Below the pieces are notes generated by a model that saw only the letters and a list, made by a program, of their open reading frames with translations, was not told the origin of the DNA and searched no databases. A DNA stretch of 33,138 nt from Bacteroidales bacterium. Lineage in GTDB: Bacteria > Bacteroidota > Bacteroidia > Bacteroidales > UBA932. The first letter of the stretch is position 1. Each line of letters starts with the position of its first letter. The stretch lies in contig JAFZYD010000027.1 of the NCBI GenBank assembly GCA_017616475.1, positions 1 through 33,138 on the forward strand. Direction: 5' to 3'. Below, in pieces: positions 22,572 to 30,258 of this stretch. Made by a program: the position numbers and the translations under genes.

Positions 22572-24683
22572 ATGAAAAAATTATTCATTGCTGTTGCGGC
22601 ACTTCTGCCGCTGTGCGCCGCTGCTTGGGCGCAGAATCAAGAAGATTATTCATTAGAAGACAACACGGCGCCCACTGCGCTGGACAGCATCGTGGTGTCG
22701 GCTTCCCGGGTGGACGCCAAGAGCCCGGTGGCCTTCAGCGAAATGGGGGCGGCGGAACTTGCTGCCCAGAACCCTTCCGGCTCGCTGCCAATGATGCTGA
22801 ACCTGATGCCCTCCGTGGTCACCGTGAACGAAGGCGGCACCGGCCTGGGCTACTCCAAGATAAGGGTGCGCGGCAGCGACCCGACCCGAATGAACGTCAC
22901 CCTGAACGGCATCACCTACAACGATGCCGAGTCACAGCAGGTCTTCTGGGTCAACCTCCCGTCGCTGTCCACTATGCTCAGCTCCGCCCAACTGCAGCGC
23001 GGTGTGGGCAGTTCCACCAACGGGGTCGGGGCCTTCGGCGCCAGCCTCAACCTTATGACCGCTTTCCCGCAGACGCAGCCGTACTCCCAAATAGAGCTGG
23101 CCGCCGGGTCGTTCTGCACAGGCCTGATAGGGGTCAAGGCGGGCACCGGCCGCAGCAGTCACGGTTTCAGCTTGGACGTCGATTTCAACTGCAGCCGTAC
23201 CGAGGGCTACATCCGCAACGCCTTCGCCCGGGAGCGGTCGTTTATGGCCACCGGCAGTTGGGCCGGCCGCCGCAGCATCGCCAAACTAATCTACATCTAC
23301 GGCCGCCAGCGCACCGGCATTACCTGGAACGGCATCAGCGCCAGTGAGATGGCCGCCGACCGCCGCTACAACTCAGCCGGTGAATATACCGACGACGCCG
23401 GCAATACCGCCTACTACCGCAACGAGACCGACAACTACCGCCAGCACAATCTGCAGGCCAACTATTCGCTGCGCCTGGCGGACAACCTGTACGGCAGCGC
23501 GACCCTCCATTACACCAAGGGCCAGGGCTTTTACGAGCAGTACAAAGTGAACAAGAAGCTAAAGAACTACGGCTTCGAAGGGAGCGGAGAGCGCAGCGAC
23601 CTGGTGTCCCGCAAATGGATGGACAACGACCTGTATGCCGCCAGTGCCAACCTTAAATACGAGACCTGGCGCGGCCTGGCGCAGATTGGCGCAAATTACA
23701 GCCTTTACGACGGCGACCATTACGGCAAGGTGCTCTGGGTGCGCAACCTGGACGATAAAGATGTAGACCGCGACAAGCACTGGTACGACAACAACGGCCT
23801 CAAGAAAGACTTCAGCGCTTTTGCAAAGGGCGCCCTCTACCTGGCCGACGGAGTCGCAAACATTTACGGCGACGTGCAGTGGCGCACCATCCGCTACACC
23901 ATTAGCGGCATCGACGACGATTACACCCCGATAGATTGCTACAACCCGTGGAATTTCATAAACGCAAAGGTTGGCGCAACCGTGAAGGCTGGTCCCTGCG
24001 GCAACATTTATGCCTCCGCCGCCCTGGCGCACAAGGAGCCCACGCGTGCCGACATAAAGGACGCAATAACCGGCGGCGGCGACCCGGTCAAGCCGGAGCG
24101 CTTGCTGGACTACGAGTTCGGCTATCGGTTCAATATGCCTAATTTTGCCTTCGCCGCCAATTTCTATGCGATGGAATATAAGGACCAGCTGGTGGAGACG
24201 GGCAAACTCTCCGACAGCGGCTATATGATAAAGAGCAACATCCCCGTCAGCTACCGCCGCGGCGTGGAGCTTTCCGCCGGCTGGCAGGCTCTGCCGCAGC
24301 TGCGCTTCGATGCCAACAGCACCATCAGCCGCAATAAAATAGTCACCGACGAAGGGCTGCTCAACCTTATGCTGTCGCCCGAATATATCGGAGCTTTCTC
24401 CGCCACCTGGAACGCCACCAGGCGCTTCACTATCTCCCTCTCCGACAAGGTTGTGGGCAAGCAGAATTACGACAACACCTCCCGCGAAGATTTTACCCTG
24501 CCCGCCTACAACGTGCTCAACGCAGCGGCCTCCTACAACTTTGGCAAGCTAAAGCTCTCGCTCTTTGTGAACAACCTGCTGGACAGCCTTTACGTGGCCG
24601 ATGCCTGGAGCTACGGAGACGACAGCGGATTTTTCCCCGCAGCGCCCATAAACGGAATGCTTAAATTGAACTATAAGTTCTAA
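22572..24683 (+). CDS. TonB-dependent outer-membrane receptor, probably for thiamin or its phosphates
   Basis: A 703-residue protein. The signal peptide ends AAWA|Q21. A TonB-box-like segment (LDSIVVSASR, about 38-47) precedes a plug domain (GSLPMMLNLMPSVV, YSKIRVRGSDPTRMNVTLNG, YNDAESQQVFWVNLP, about 50-150), then a 22-stranded-type barrel that ends LKLNYKF with the C-terminal Phe. There is no carboxypeptidase-like N-terminal extension and no SusD partner, so this is not a SusC. The TPP riboswitch touching its start makes thiamin or TPP the likely ligand; in Bacteroides thetaiotaomicron an outer-membrane thiamin receptor of this sort is controlled by a TPP riboswitch. The inner-membrane partner (PnuT in that species) is not in this window, and the next gene has its own promoter. 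Confidence 0.85.
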   Translation: MKKLFIAVAALLPLCAAAWAQNQEDYSLEDNTAPTALDSIVVSASRVDAKSPVAFSEMGAAELAAQNPSGSLPMMLNLMPSVVTVNEGGTGLGYSKIRVRGSDPTRMNVTLNGITYNDAESQQVFWVNLPSLSTMLSSAQLQRGVGSSTNGVGAFGASLNLMTAFPQTQPYSQIELAAGSFCTGLIGVKAGTGRSSHGFSLDVDFNCSRTEGYIRNAFARERSFMATGSWAGRRSIAKLIYIYGRQRTGITWNGISASEMAADRRYNSAGEYTDDAGNTAYYRNETDNYRQHNLQANYSLRLADNLYGSATLHYTKGQGFYEQYKVNKKLKNYGFEGSGERSDLVSRKWMDNDLYAASANLKYETWRGLAQIGANYSLYDGDHYGKVLWVRNLDDKDVDRDKHWYDNNGLKKDFSAFAKGALYLADGVANIYGDVQWRTIRYTISGIDDDYTPIDCYNPWNFINAKVGATVKAGPCGNIYASAALAHKEPTRADIKDAITGGGDPVKPERLLDYEFGYRFNMPNFAFAANFYAMEYKDQLVETGKLSDSGYMIKSNIPVSYRRGVELSAGWQALPQLRFDANSTISRNKIVTDEGLLNLMLSPEYIGAFSATWNATRRFTISLSDKVVGKQNYDNTSREDFTLPAYNVLNAAASYNFGKLKLSLFVNNLLDSLYVADAWSYGDDSGFFPAAPINGMLKLNYKF

Positions 24684-24690
24684 AAATGAT

Positions 24691-24698
24691 TATCTTTG
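24691..24698 (+). promoter_or_regulatory. Bacteroidetes -7 promoter element (TATCTTTG) of the sugar catabolic cluster
   Basis: TATCTTTG fits TAnnTTTG. TTG at 24666-24668 lies 22 bases upstream, slightly longer than the usual 19-21. It starts eight bases after the TonB receptor stop and implies that the MFS gene is transcribed apart from the riboswitch-controlled receptor. Confidence 0.6.
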
Positions 24699-24699
24699 G

Positions 24700-24732
24700 A
24701 GCCGGAACCGGCACTAGTGTCCGATTCCGGCT
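24700..24732. promoter_or_regulatory. Imperfect palindrome / 5' leader hairpin next to the MFS promoter
   Basis: AGCCGGAA (24700-24707) and TTCCGGCT (24725-24732) are perfect arms. The interior continues as CC-GGCACT-AGTG-T-CC, centred on the 8-base palindrome CACTAGTG (24711-24718), so the full element is a long, slightly bulged inverted repeat. It lies between the -7 element and the ATG at 24738, the place of an operator or of an RNA hairpin in the leader. Confidence 0.55.
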
Positions 24733-24737
24733 TTCCA

Positions 24738-26018
24738 ATGGCGAATACCAACTCCAGCACACAGCAAAAGCCCACCGGATATGCCTGGTTGGTGGTTGCT
24801 GTTCTCTTTATCGCTGCCGCACTGAACCAGTTGGACCGCTCTATGGTCGCAACAATGCGACTCTCCATAAGGGCGGCCATCCCAATGACGGACGCGCAGT
24901 TCGGATTGCTTTCTTCCGCCCTGCTTTGGGCCTATGGCCTTACCAACCCCATCGCGGGCTATCTGGCAGATAAGTTCAGCCGCACCAAAGTGATTGTGCT
25001 AAGCTTGCTGTCGTGGTCCGTCATCACCCTGCTCACATCCCGGGCGGTGACCTACCCTCAGTTGCTCGCGTGCCGCATCGCGTTGGGTATAAGCGAAGCT
25101 TGCTATCTGCCTGCTGCTCTGGCGCTTATAATGGACTATCATAAAGGGCGAACGCAGAGCCGCGCCACCGGCTTCCATCAGTCCGGCCTGGTGCTGGGCG
25201 CCAGCCTGGGCTTTTTGGGGTCGCTGCTGGCAACAACCCATAACGACTGGAGCTACGCCTTTGTAATCTGCGGCGTTATCGGCATCGCCTACACCGTCTT
25301 TTGCTTCTTCGCGTTGAAAGAGGCCCCCAAGGAGCCCAAGCAGGATATCATATTGCTTGAAGATGTCAAGCAGGAGCCGGAGGAAAAGGTCTCCTTCTGG
25401 CACGCCTTCAGTCACCTCTTTACCAACCCCGCCTTTATCTGCCTCTCCGTCTTCTGGGGCATCGTGGGCATTCTGGCCAACGTGGAGGGCTCCTGGCTGC
25501 CGACCTACTATCAGGAGCAGTTCCACCTGTCCGAAACTCACGCCGGTATGCTGGCAACCTTGTTCCTCAACCCCTGGCAGATAATAGGCCTTCTGCTGGG
25601 CGGCTTTATTGCCGACCGCTGGACCAGGAAAAACAAATATGCCCGCATCGACATCCCCATAATTGGAATCTGCATCGCTGCCCCCGCGGCCTTCTTTGCC
25701 GGTTATGTGCTGATACTGTGGGTTGTAGTGGGCTTTATGGTGGTCTATGGCCTCTTCCGTATGTTTGTAGATACCAACCTGATGCCCATAATAGTGGCCA
25801 CCACCGACAAGCGCTACCGCGCCACCGCGTATGGTATGATGAATATGTTCACCACCGTAATAGGCGGCCTGGGCGTGTACGTGATTGGCATCCTGCGCGA
25901 CCGCAGCGTGGATATGGGGCTGATACTCCGCGTGGTATCGCTCTCGGCGCTCATCAGCGTCATCTTCTTGATACTCATCAAGCGCAGCGTCAAAGAGGAA
26001 GATAGTCAGAATCAATAA
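24738..26018 (+). CDS. MFS transporter, anion:cation symporter (ACS)-like sugar/sugar-acid permease
   Basis: A 426-residue inner-membrane protein. The start is ATG 24738; an upstream in-frame TTG at 24696 falls in the promoter and is rejected. It shows the MFS signature between segments 2 and 3 (GYLADKFSRTKVIVL), the ALNQLDRSMVA motif in segment 1 that is typical of the hexuronate/glucarate/sialate ACS group, and a central cytoplasmic loop (EAPKEPKQDIILLEDVKQEP) between segments 6 and 7; twelve segments in all. It is the first gene of a cluster encoding an aldolase, deacetylase, deaminase-like protein, kinase and isomerases, so it most likely brings in the sugar or sugar acid those enzymes degrade. 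The substrate is not known. A thiamin role is possible because of the upstream neighbour, but its separate promoter argues against it. Confidence 0.8.
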   Translation: MANTNSSTQQKPTGYAWLVVAVLFIAAALNQLDRSMVATMRLSIRAAIPMTDAQFGLLSSALLWAYGLTNPIAGYLADKFSRTKVIVLSLLSWSVITLLTSRAVTYPQLLACRIALGISEACYLPAALALIMDYHKGRTQSRATGFHQSGLVLGASLGFLGSLLATTHNDWSYAFVICGVIGIAYTVFCFFALKEAPKEPKQDIILLEDVKQEPEEKVSFWHAFSHLFTNPAFICLSVFWGIVGILANVEGSWLPTYYQEQFHLSETHAGMLATLFLNPWQIIGLLLGGFIADRWTRKNKYARIDIPIIGICIAAPAAFFAGYVLILWVVVGFMVVYGLFRMFVDTNLMPIIVATTDKRYRATAYGMMNMFTTVIGGLGVYVIGILRDRSVDMGLILRVVSLSALISVIFLILIKRSVKEEDSQNQ

Positions 26019-26030
26019 AAACGAAATATT

Positions 26031-26816
26031 ATGGTAGAAAATATGCGTCCAAGCCGAGTGCTTGAAAAAATGAGAGCGGGTGGTGTTGCTACCTGCTTCA
26101 AACTGAATATGACCGGTATGGAGGTCGCCGAAATTGCCGCTCTTAGCGGCTTCGACTGCCTCTGGCTGGACCGTGAACACTGCGTGAACGGCTGGCAGGA
26201 TATAAAGGCGCAGATTCTGGCCGCCAAGGCCTACGGCGCCGACGTTATGGTGCGCGTTTCCCGCGGCCCCTACAGCAACCTCATCAAGCCCTTTGAGATG
26301 GACGCCACCGGCATTATGGTGCCGCACGTGATGAGCCTTAAAGAGGCCAAGGAGATAGTATATTACACCAAATTCCACCCGGTGGGCAGGCGCCCGATAG
26401 ACGGCGGCAATGCCGACGGCGCATACTGCTTGCTGGACGGCGCCAAATATATGCAGCAGGCCAACGAGCAGCGCTTTACAGTGCTGCAGATAGAGGACCC
26501 GGAGCCGCTGGAAGAACTGGAAGAGATTGCCGCCCTGCCCGGTTTCGATATGCTGTTCTTTGGCCCGGCCGACTTCAGCCAGGGCATTGGCGACCCGCTC
26601 AACTTCGGCAACCCGCTGCTCAAGGAAACACGCAAGAGAGTGGCCTCTCTCGCCCATAAGTACGGCAAATTTGCCGGTACCACCGGCGGCGCGCAGGGCG
26701 CTAAGGAACTCATCGATATGGGTTACAACTTTATTAGTATGGGGGCCGATGTAGTGGGCGTAGGGCTTTACTGCGCCGATATCCTCAAGCAATACCACGA
26801 ACTCACCGGCAGATAG
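26031..26816 (+). CDS. HpcH/HpaI family aldolase (2-keto-3-deoxy acid aldolase-like)
   Basis: A 261-residue cytoplasmic protein of the phosphoenolpyruvate/pyruvate superfamily. It has the class II aldolase pattern: WLDREHCVNGW (His50 as the catalytic His), VMVRVSRG (Arg75), VLQIEDPE (Glu155, metal ligand) and FFGPADFSQG (Asp181, second metal ligand), followed by GTTGGAQGAKELIDMGYNFI. Family members split 2-keto-3-deoxy sugar acids or 4-hydroxy-2-oxo acids into pyruvate and an aldehyde. REH replaces the more usual MEH, and the length is normal. It lies twelve bases after the MFS gene. In this cluster it probably cleaves a keto-deoxy intermediate from the imported sugar; the exact compound cannot be told. 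Confidence 0.85.
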   Translation: MVENMRPSRVLEKMRAGGVATCFKLNMTGMEVAEIAALSGFDCLWLDREHCVNGWQDIKAQILAAKAYGADVMVRVSRGPYSNLIKPFEMDATGIMVPHVMSLKEAKEIVYYTKFHPVGRRPIDGGNADGAYCLLDGAKYMQQANEQRFTVLQIEDPEPLEELEEIAALPGFDMLFFGPADFSQGIGDPLNFGNPLLKETRKRVASLAHKYGKFAGTTGGAQGAKELIDMGYNFISMGADVVGVGLYCADILKQYHELTGR

Positions 26817-26828
26817 GTCTTTGGCGGA

Positions 26829-27980
26829 ATGAAAGCTTTAAAGGGTAGAATTGTTACCGAAACCGCAGTAGTGAGCGGTTACCTGGTGCTGGACGGCGGC
26901 AAGATAGCTGCCGTTACGGAGCAAAAACCCAATTGCGAAATAGAGGACTGCGGCGAGTCTTACATACTCCCCGGTTTCATAGATTTGCACATCCACGGCG
27001 TGCATAACTTCCTGGTGGACAATGGTCCGGAGGCTTTGGCGGGCGTATGCGACACTCTGCCGCGCTACGGCGTGACCAGCTATCTGCCAACCCTCTCGCC
27101 CCGTCCGATGGGGGAGGACGCCTCCTATCTAAAGACGCTCTCTGCAACGCGGCCGGCGGGCACAAACATCCTCGGCTTCCACTTGGAAGGGCCGTTCCTG
27201 GCCCTTACGGGCGCCTTTAACAAAGATGCGATAGTGGGCGGCGGCGCCGGGCGCGTGCGTGCCCTTATAGAGGCCGCAAAGCCCTACAAGGCCATCTTCA
27301 GCATATCTCCGGATGTGGATGGAATCTTTGACCTTATACCTATAATGGCGGAGGGCGGCACCCCCGTCTTTATGACTCATACCGCAGCTAACGTGCAGCA
27401 GGCGCTAAAGGCCATAGAGCTTGGCGCGCGCCACTGCACCCACTTCTACGACGTCTTTCCCTGCCCGCCCGTTTCGGAGCCGGGCGTGCGCCCCAGCGGC
27501 ATAGTGGAGGCGGTGCTGGCCGACGAACGGGTCAGCGTCGATTTTATTCTGGACGGCGTGCACGTAGACCCGATTGCCGTGAAGATGGCCCTCACCGCCA
27601 AGAAGAGCGGCCCGGGCAAGGTGTGCCTCATTACCGACGCCAACGTGGGCGCGGGCTTCCCTCCGGGAACCTACACCTTCGGCAACGTGGGTGACATCTG
27701 CTTTGACTACCCCGGTGCCCCGGCCCGCAGCGTAAAGGACCACACTCTGGCGGGCAGCGGCCTCACCCTGGATGCGGCGCTGCGCAATGCGGTCAAGTTC
27801 CTGGGGCTGAGCCTCCCCGAGGCCAGCAAGCTGCTCAGCTACAACCCGGCAAGCGTGCTGCACGTGCAGGAGTCCAAGGGCCTGCTGGCGGCGGGCTACG
27901 ATGCCGATTTTGTGGTGATGGACGGCAATTTAAGCGTCCAGAGCACCTGGATAAACGGAAAAGAATATTATAAACAATAA
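26829..27980 (+). CDS. N-acetylglucosamine-6-phosphate deacetylase-like amidohydrolase
   Basis: A 383-residue protein with the NagA fold and metal site: ILPGFIDLHIHG (His54, His56), GFHLEGPFL (Glu120), FMTHTAAN (His184), CTHFYDVF (His205), LDGVHVDP (His245) and LITDANVGAG (catalytic Asp270), ending in the small beta-sandwich (DADFVVMDGN ... TWINGKEYY). Family members remove acetate from N-acetylglucosamine-6-phosphate or the galactosamine or mannosamine forms. The usual THLYNAM segment, which touches the substrate, is THFYDVF here, and the YGVTSYLPT region is normal, so a related but different substrate is likely. It sits twelve bases after the aldolase and twelve before the NagB-like gene. 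An orthodox NagA cannot be excluded. Confidence 0.8.
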   Translation: MKALKGRIVTETAVVSGYLVLDGGKIAAVTEQKPNCEIEDCGESYILPGFIDLHIHGVHNFLVDNGPEALAGVCDTLPRYGVTSYLPTLSPRPMGEDASYLKTLSATRPAGTNILGFHLEGPFLALTGAFNKDAIVGGGAGRVRALIEAAKPYKAIFSISPDVDGIFDLIPIMAEGGTPVFMTHTAANVQQALKAIELGARHCTHFYDVFPCPPVSEPGVRPSGIVEAVLADERVSVDFILDGVHVDPIAVKMALTAKKSGPGKVCLITDANVGAGFPPGTYTFGNVGDICFDYPGAPARSVKDHTLAGSGLTLDAALRNAVKFLGLSLPEASKLLSYNPASVLHVQESKGLLAAGYDADFVVMDGNLSVQSTWINGKEYYKQ

Positions 27981-27992
27981 AAAAATACAGTT

Positions 27993-28931
27993 ATGTCAGA
28001 TAAGAAGTTCATATACCAGCCCTCGCAGTGGGTTCCCTTCAGGGACAAGGAGGTTATAGACCGCGTCGCCGCCATCAAGCGCGAGGATATGGAGAAGCAC
28101 CCCAATCCCGATTACAAAATCAAGGTCGTGCCCGACGCATCCGTAGAGCACTATATGATTGAGGATATGGTCCGCCGCCTCAAAGAATCTTCCGATACCG
28201 GCAAAAAGGTGGTGATGATTCTCCCCAACCCGGTGACCACCTACCGCTATGTGGCCCGTATGTGCAACGCCCTCAACATAGACTGCCACAACCTGTATGC
28301 TTTCGCAATGGACGAATATGCAGACCAGGACGGCAACATCGCACCGGAAGATTGGGAGTGCGGCTTTACCTATGCAATGCTGCACAACTTCTACTACGAG
28401 CTGGATCCCAAGCTCCGCCCGGAGCGCAGCCACTTTACCGGCTTCACCAACAAGAACATAAACGACTACAGCAAGATGATTGAAGATATGGGCGGCGCCG
28501 ACATAGTGTACGCCGGCCCCGGCTGGACCGGCCACCTGGCGTTCATAGAGCCCGACGCTCCCGAGTTCCAGGGCAGTCTTGAAGAGTGGAAGCAGATGGG
28601 CGCCCGCGTGTGCACCTTGAGCCCTTTCACCCTGGCTCAGAACTCCCTGCACGGCGCTTTCGGCCTCTCCGGCAACCTGGCTGCAGTGCCGCCTAAAGCC
28701 GCTACAATAGGCCCTCGCGACGTGCTTGCAGCCAAGTATCGCAACGATACCCACGCCATCACCATCCACGGCACTTCGTCTGCCTGGCAGCGTTTCACAA
28801 CCCGTCTGGTGCTTCACGGTCCGGTGAGCCCGCGCATTCCCGAATCCATTATGCAGACCGTGCCCACTTCGGTATTCGTCTCCGAAACTATAGCCAAGAA
28901 CATCGAACCCGACTGGGTAAACGAATATTAA
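27993..28931 (+). CDS. NagB/6-phosphogluconolactonase-fold protein with an altered active-site loop
   Basis: A 312-residue protein, longer than the roughly 266 residues of typical glucosamine-6-phosphate deaminase. AFAMDEYAD (Asp107, equal to E. coli NagB Asp72) is kept. The next motif, G-x-G-x-D-G-H-I-A-F-N-E-P in NagB, reads GPGWTGHLAFIEP here: His181 and Glu186 are kept, but the Asp that begins the ring-opening relay is Thr179, and Asn is Ile185. Extra N-terminal (1-50) and central sequence make up the extra length. The protein is probably an enzyme on an amino-sugar phosphate or a ring-opened analogue, with altered chemistry, or an isomerase/lyase of the same fold. It lies twelve bases after NagA-like and one base before the ceramidase-like gene. 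The family is certain, the activity is not. Confidence 0.8.
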   Translation: MSDKKFIYQPSQWVPFRDKEVIDRVAAIKREDMEKHPNPDYKIKVVPDASVEHYMIEDMVRRLKESSDTGKKVVMILPNPVTTYRYVARMCNALNIDCHNLYAFAMDEYADQDGNIAPEDWECGFTYAMLHNFYYELDPKLRPERSHFTGFTNKNINDYSKMIEDMGGADIVYAGPGWTGHLAFIEPDAPEFQGSLEEWKQMGARVCTLSPFTLAQNSLHGAFGLSGNLAAVPPKAATIGPRDVLAAKYRNDTHAITIHGTSSAWQRFTTRLVLHGPVSPRIPESIMQTVPTSVFVSETIAKNIEPDWVNEY

Positions 28932-28932
28932 A

Positions 28933-30258
28933 ATGACAAGCAAAATAATGAAAGCCGGCGCTGAGATAGAGGAGATAACCCCCAAAAACTCGCAGTTCCT
29001 TTACGGCTACCCGTATGTGATGCGTATGAGCGAAGGGGCGCACGACCCCCTGACCTGCACCGCGCTCTATCTGGATAACGGCGCCCGGCAGGTGATGTTC
29101 ATTACCCACGATATTCTTTATCTTAACAAAGCGCAGGTGGCGTCCATCCGCAGCGGCATATCGGCTGCGACGGGCATTCCGGCAGGCAACATTCTTGTCT
29201 CCGTGACACACACACACTCCGCGCCGACCCCGTTCGACGTGGTAATAAGCCGCAACGACTCCGTTGTGCCGCACTACGACGAGGCGTATATGGAATTTGT
29301 TGTGGCACAGTCGGTAGCGGCCGGCGTCAAGGCTGTCGGGAATGCCCGCGAAGCAGAAATAGGCTTCGTTATGGGCGATGCCACCGGCCTTGGTACAAAC
29401 CGCCACGACCCGGCAGGCCCCAAGGATATGGAGGTGCCCACTATGCTGGTGCGCGGCCTCGACAAGAAATACATCTGTGCGATGATGGTGGTTTGTATGC
29501 ATCCCACCGTGCTGCACGAAGATTCCCGTCTCTGCAGCGCCGATTTCCCGCACTACACCCGTGAGCTGCTGCGCAAGGAACTGCTGGGCGCCGGCTGCCC
29601 CGTGGCCTATTTTACCGGCACTTCGGGCGACCAGAGCCCCCGCCACGTGACGCGCGGCAACAACTTTAGCGAAGCGCAGCGCCTGGGCGAGATTGTGGCG
29701 TCGTCCATAATTGCCAAGGCGGCCGATGGGGTGGTTTTCGACCGCAGTCTGGACATTGCAGTGCTCAGCAGGCAGTTGGATTTGCCGCGCCGCAATATGC
29801 CGTCGGTAGAGTGGGCGGTGGCCAACCGCGACCGTGCCAAGGCTCATTTTGAGGCACTCAAAGCCGACCCGACTGCAGACAAGCGCGAAACCCGCACCGC
29901 TGAGGTGGACTGGTTCGGCAGCGAAGAGGCTTTGCTGCTGGCTACCCTTGGCGCCAACAACGAACTGGAAGATGTCTACGCATCGTGCCTCCCTGCCGAG
30001 ATTCAAGTAGTAAAGGTGGGTGACCACTTGTGGGCTGCGTGGCCGGGCGAGGTGTTCGTTGAGTTCGGCCTCTCGCTCAAGCAGGCTTTCCGCAACGTCT
30101 CTCTCATTGGCTACGCCAACGGCGATTTGCAGGGCTACGTGGTTACCCGCGAGGCTGTAGAAAAAAGATATTACGAATCGGGCAACTCTTTCTTTGACGT
30201 GAGTGCGGGCTACCTGATGCTGGAAGCTACCGAAAAACTTATAGAGAGACTTTTCTGA
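28933..30258 (+). CDS. Neutral/alkaline ceramidase-like amidase without signal peptide
   Basis: A 441-residue protein related to the N-terminal catalytic domain of neutral ceramidase. The zinc and nucleophile motifs can be read: VSVTHTHSAPTP (His93, His95), VVCMHPTVLH (His190, His195), FTGTSGDQSPRH (Ser235 as the likely nucleophile), AAWPGEVFVEFG and IGYANGDLQGYVV. It lacks the C-terminal Ig-like domain of the full enzyme, and there is no export signal, so it acts in the cytoplasm, away from ceramide. In a sugar cluster beside a NagA-like gene it may hydrolyse the N-acyl bond of an amino sugar or a related amide; this is inference. Its stop overlaps the next start by one base (TGATG). Confidence 0.75.
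   Translation: MTSKIMKAGAEIEEITPKNSQFLYGYPYVMRMSEGAHDPLTCTALYLDNGARQVMFITHDILYLNKAQVASIRSGISAATGIPAGNILVSVTHTHSAPTPFDVVISRNDSVVPHYDEAYMEFVVAQSVAAGVKAVGNAREAEIGFVMGDATGLGTNRHDPAGPKDMEVPTMLVRGLDKKYICAMMVVCMHPTVLHEDSRLCSADFPHYTRELLRKELLGAGCPVAYFTGTSGDQSPRHVTRGNNFSEAQRLGEIVASSIIAKAADGVVFDRSLDIAVLSRQLDLPRRNMPSVEWAVANRDRAKAHFEALKADPTADKRETRTAEVDWFGSEEALLLATLGANNELEDVYASCLPAEIQVVKVGDHLWAAWPGEVFVEFGLSLKQAFRNVSLIGYANGDLQGYVVTREAVEKRYYESGNSFFDVSAGYLMLEATEKLIERLF

Noticed and set aside
22481..23347. Open frame overlapping the riboswitch and the start of the TonB receptor
   Set aside because: It runs through conserved riboswitch blocks and is Arg/Gln/Pro-rich; the receptor frame is the real one.
24999..26798. 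599-codon minus-strand open frame opposite MFS and aldolase genes
   Set aside because: Both sense genes are recognisable families; the antisense product is His/Tyr/Ala-rich without known motifs.
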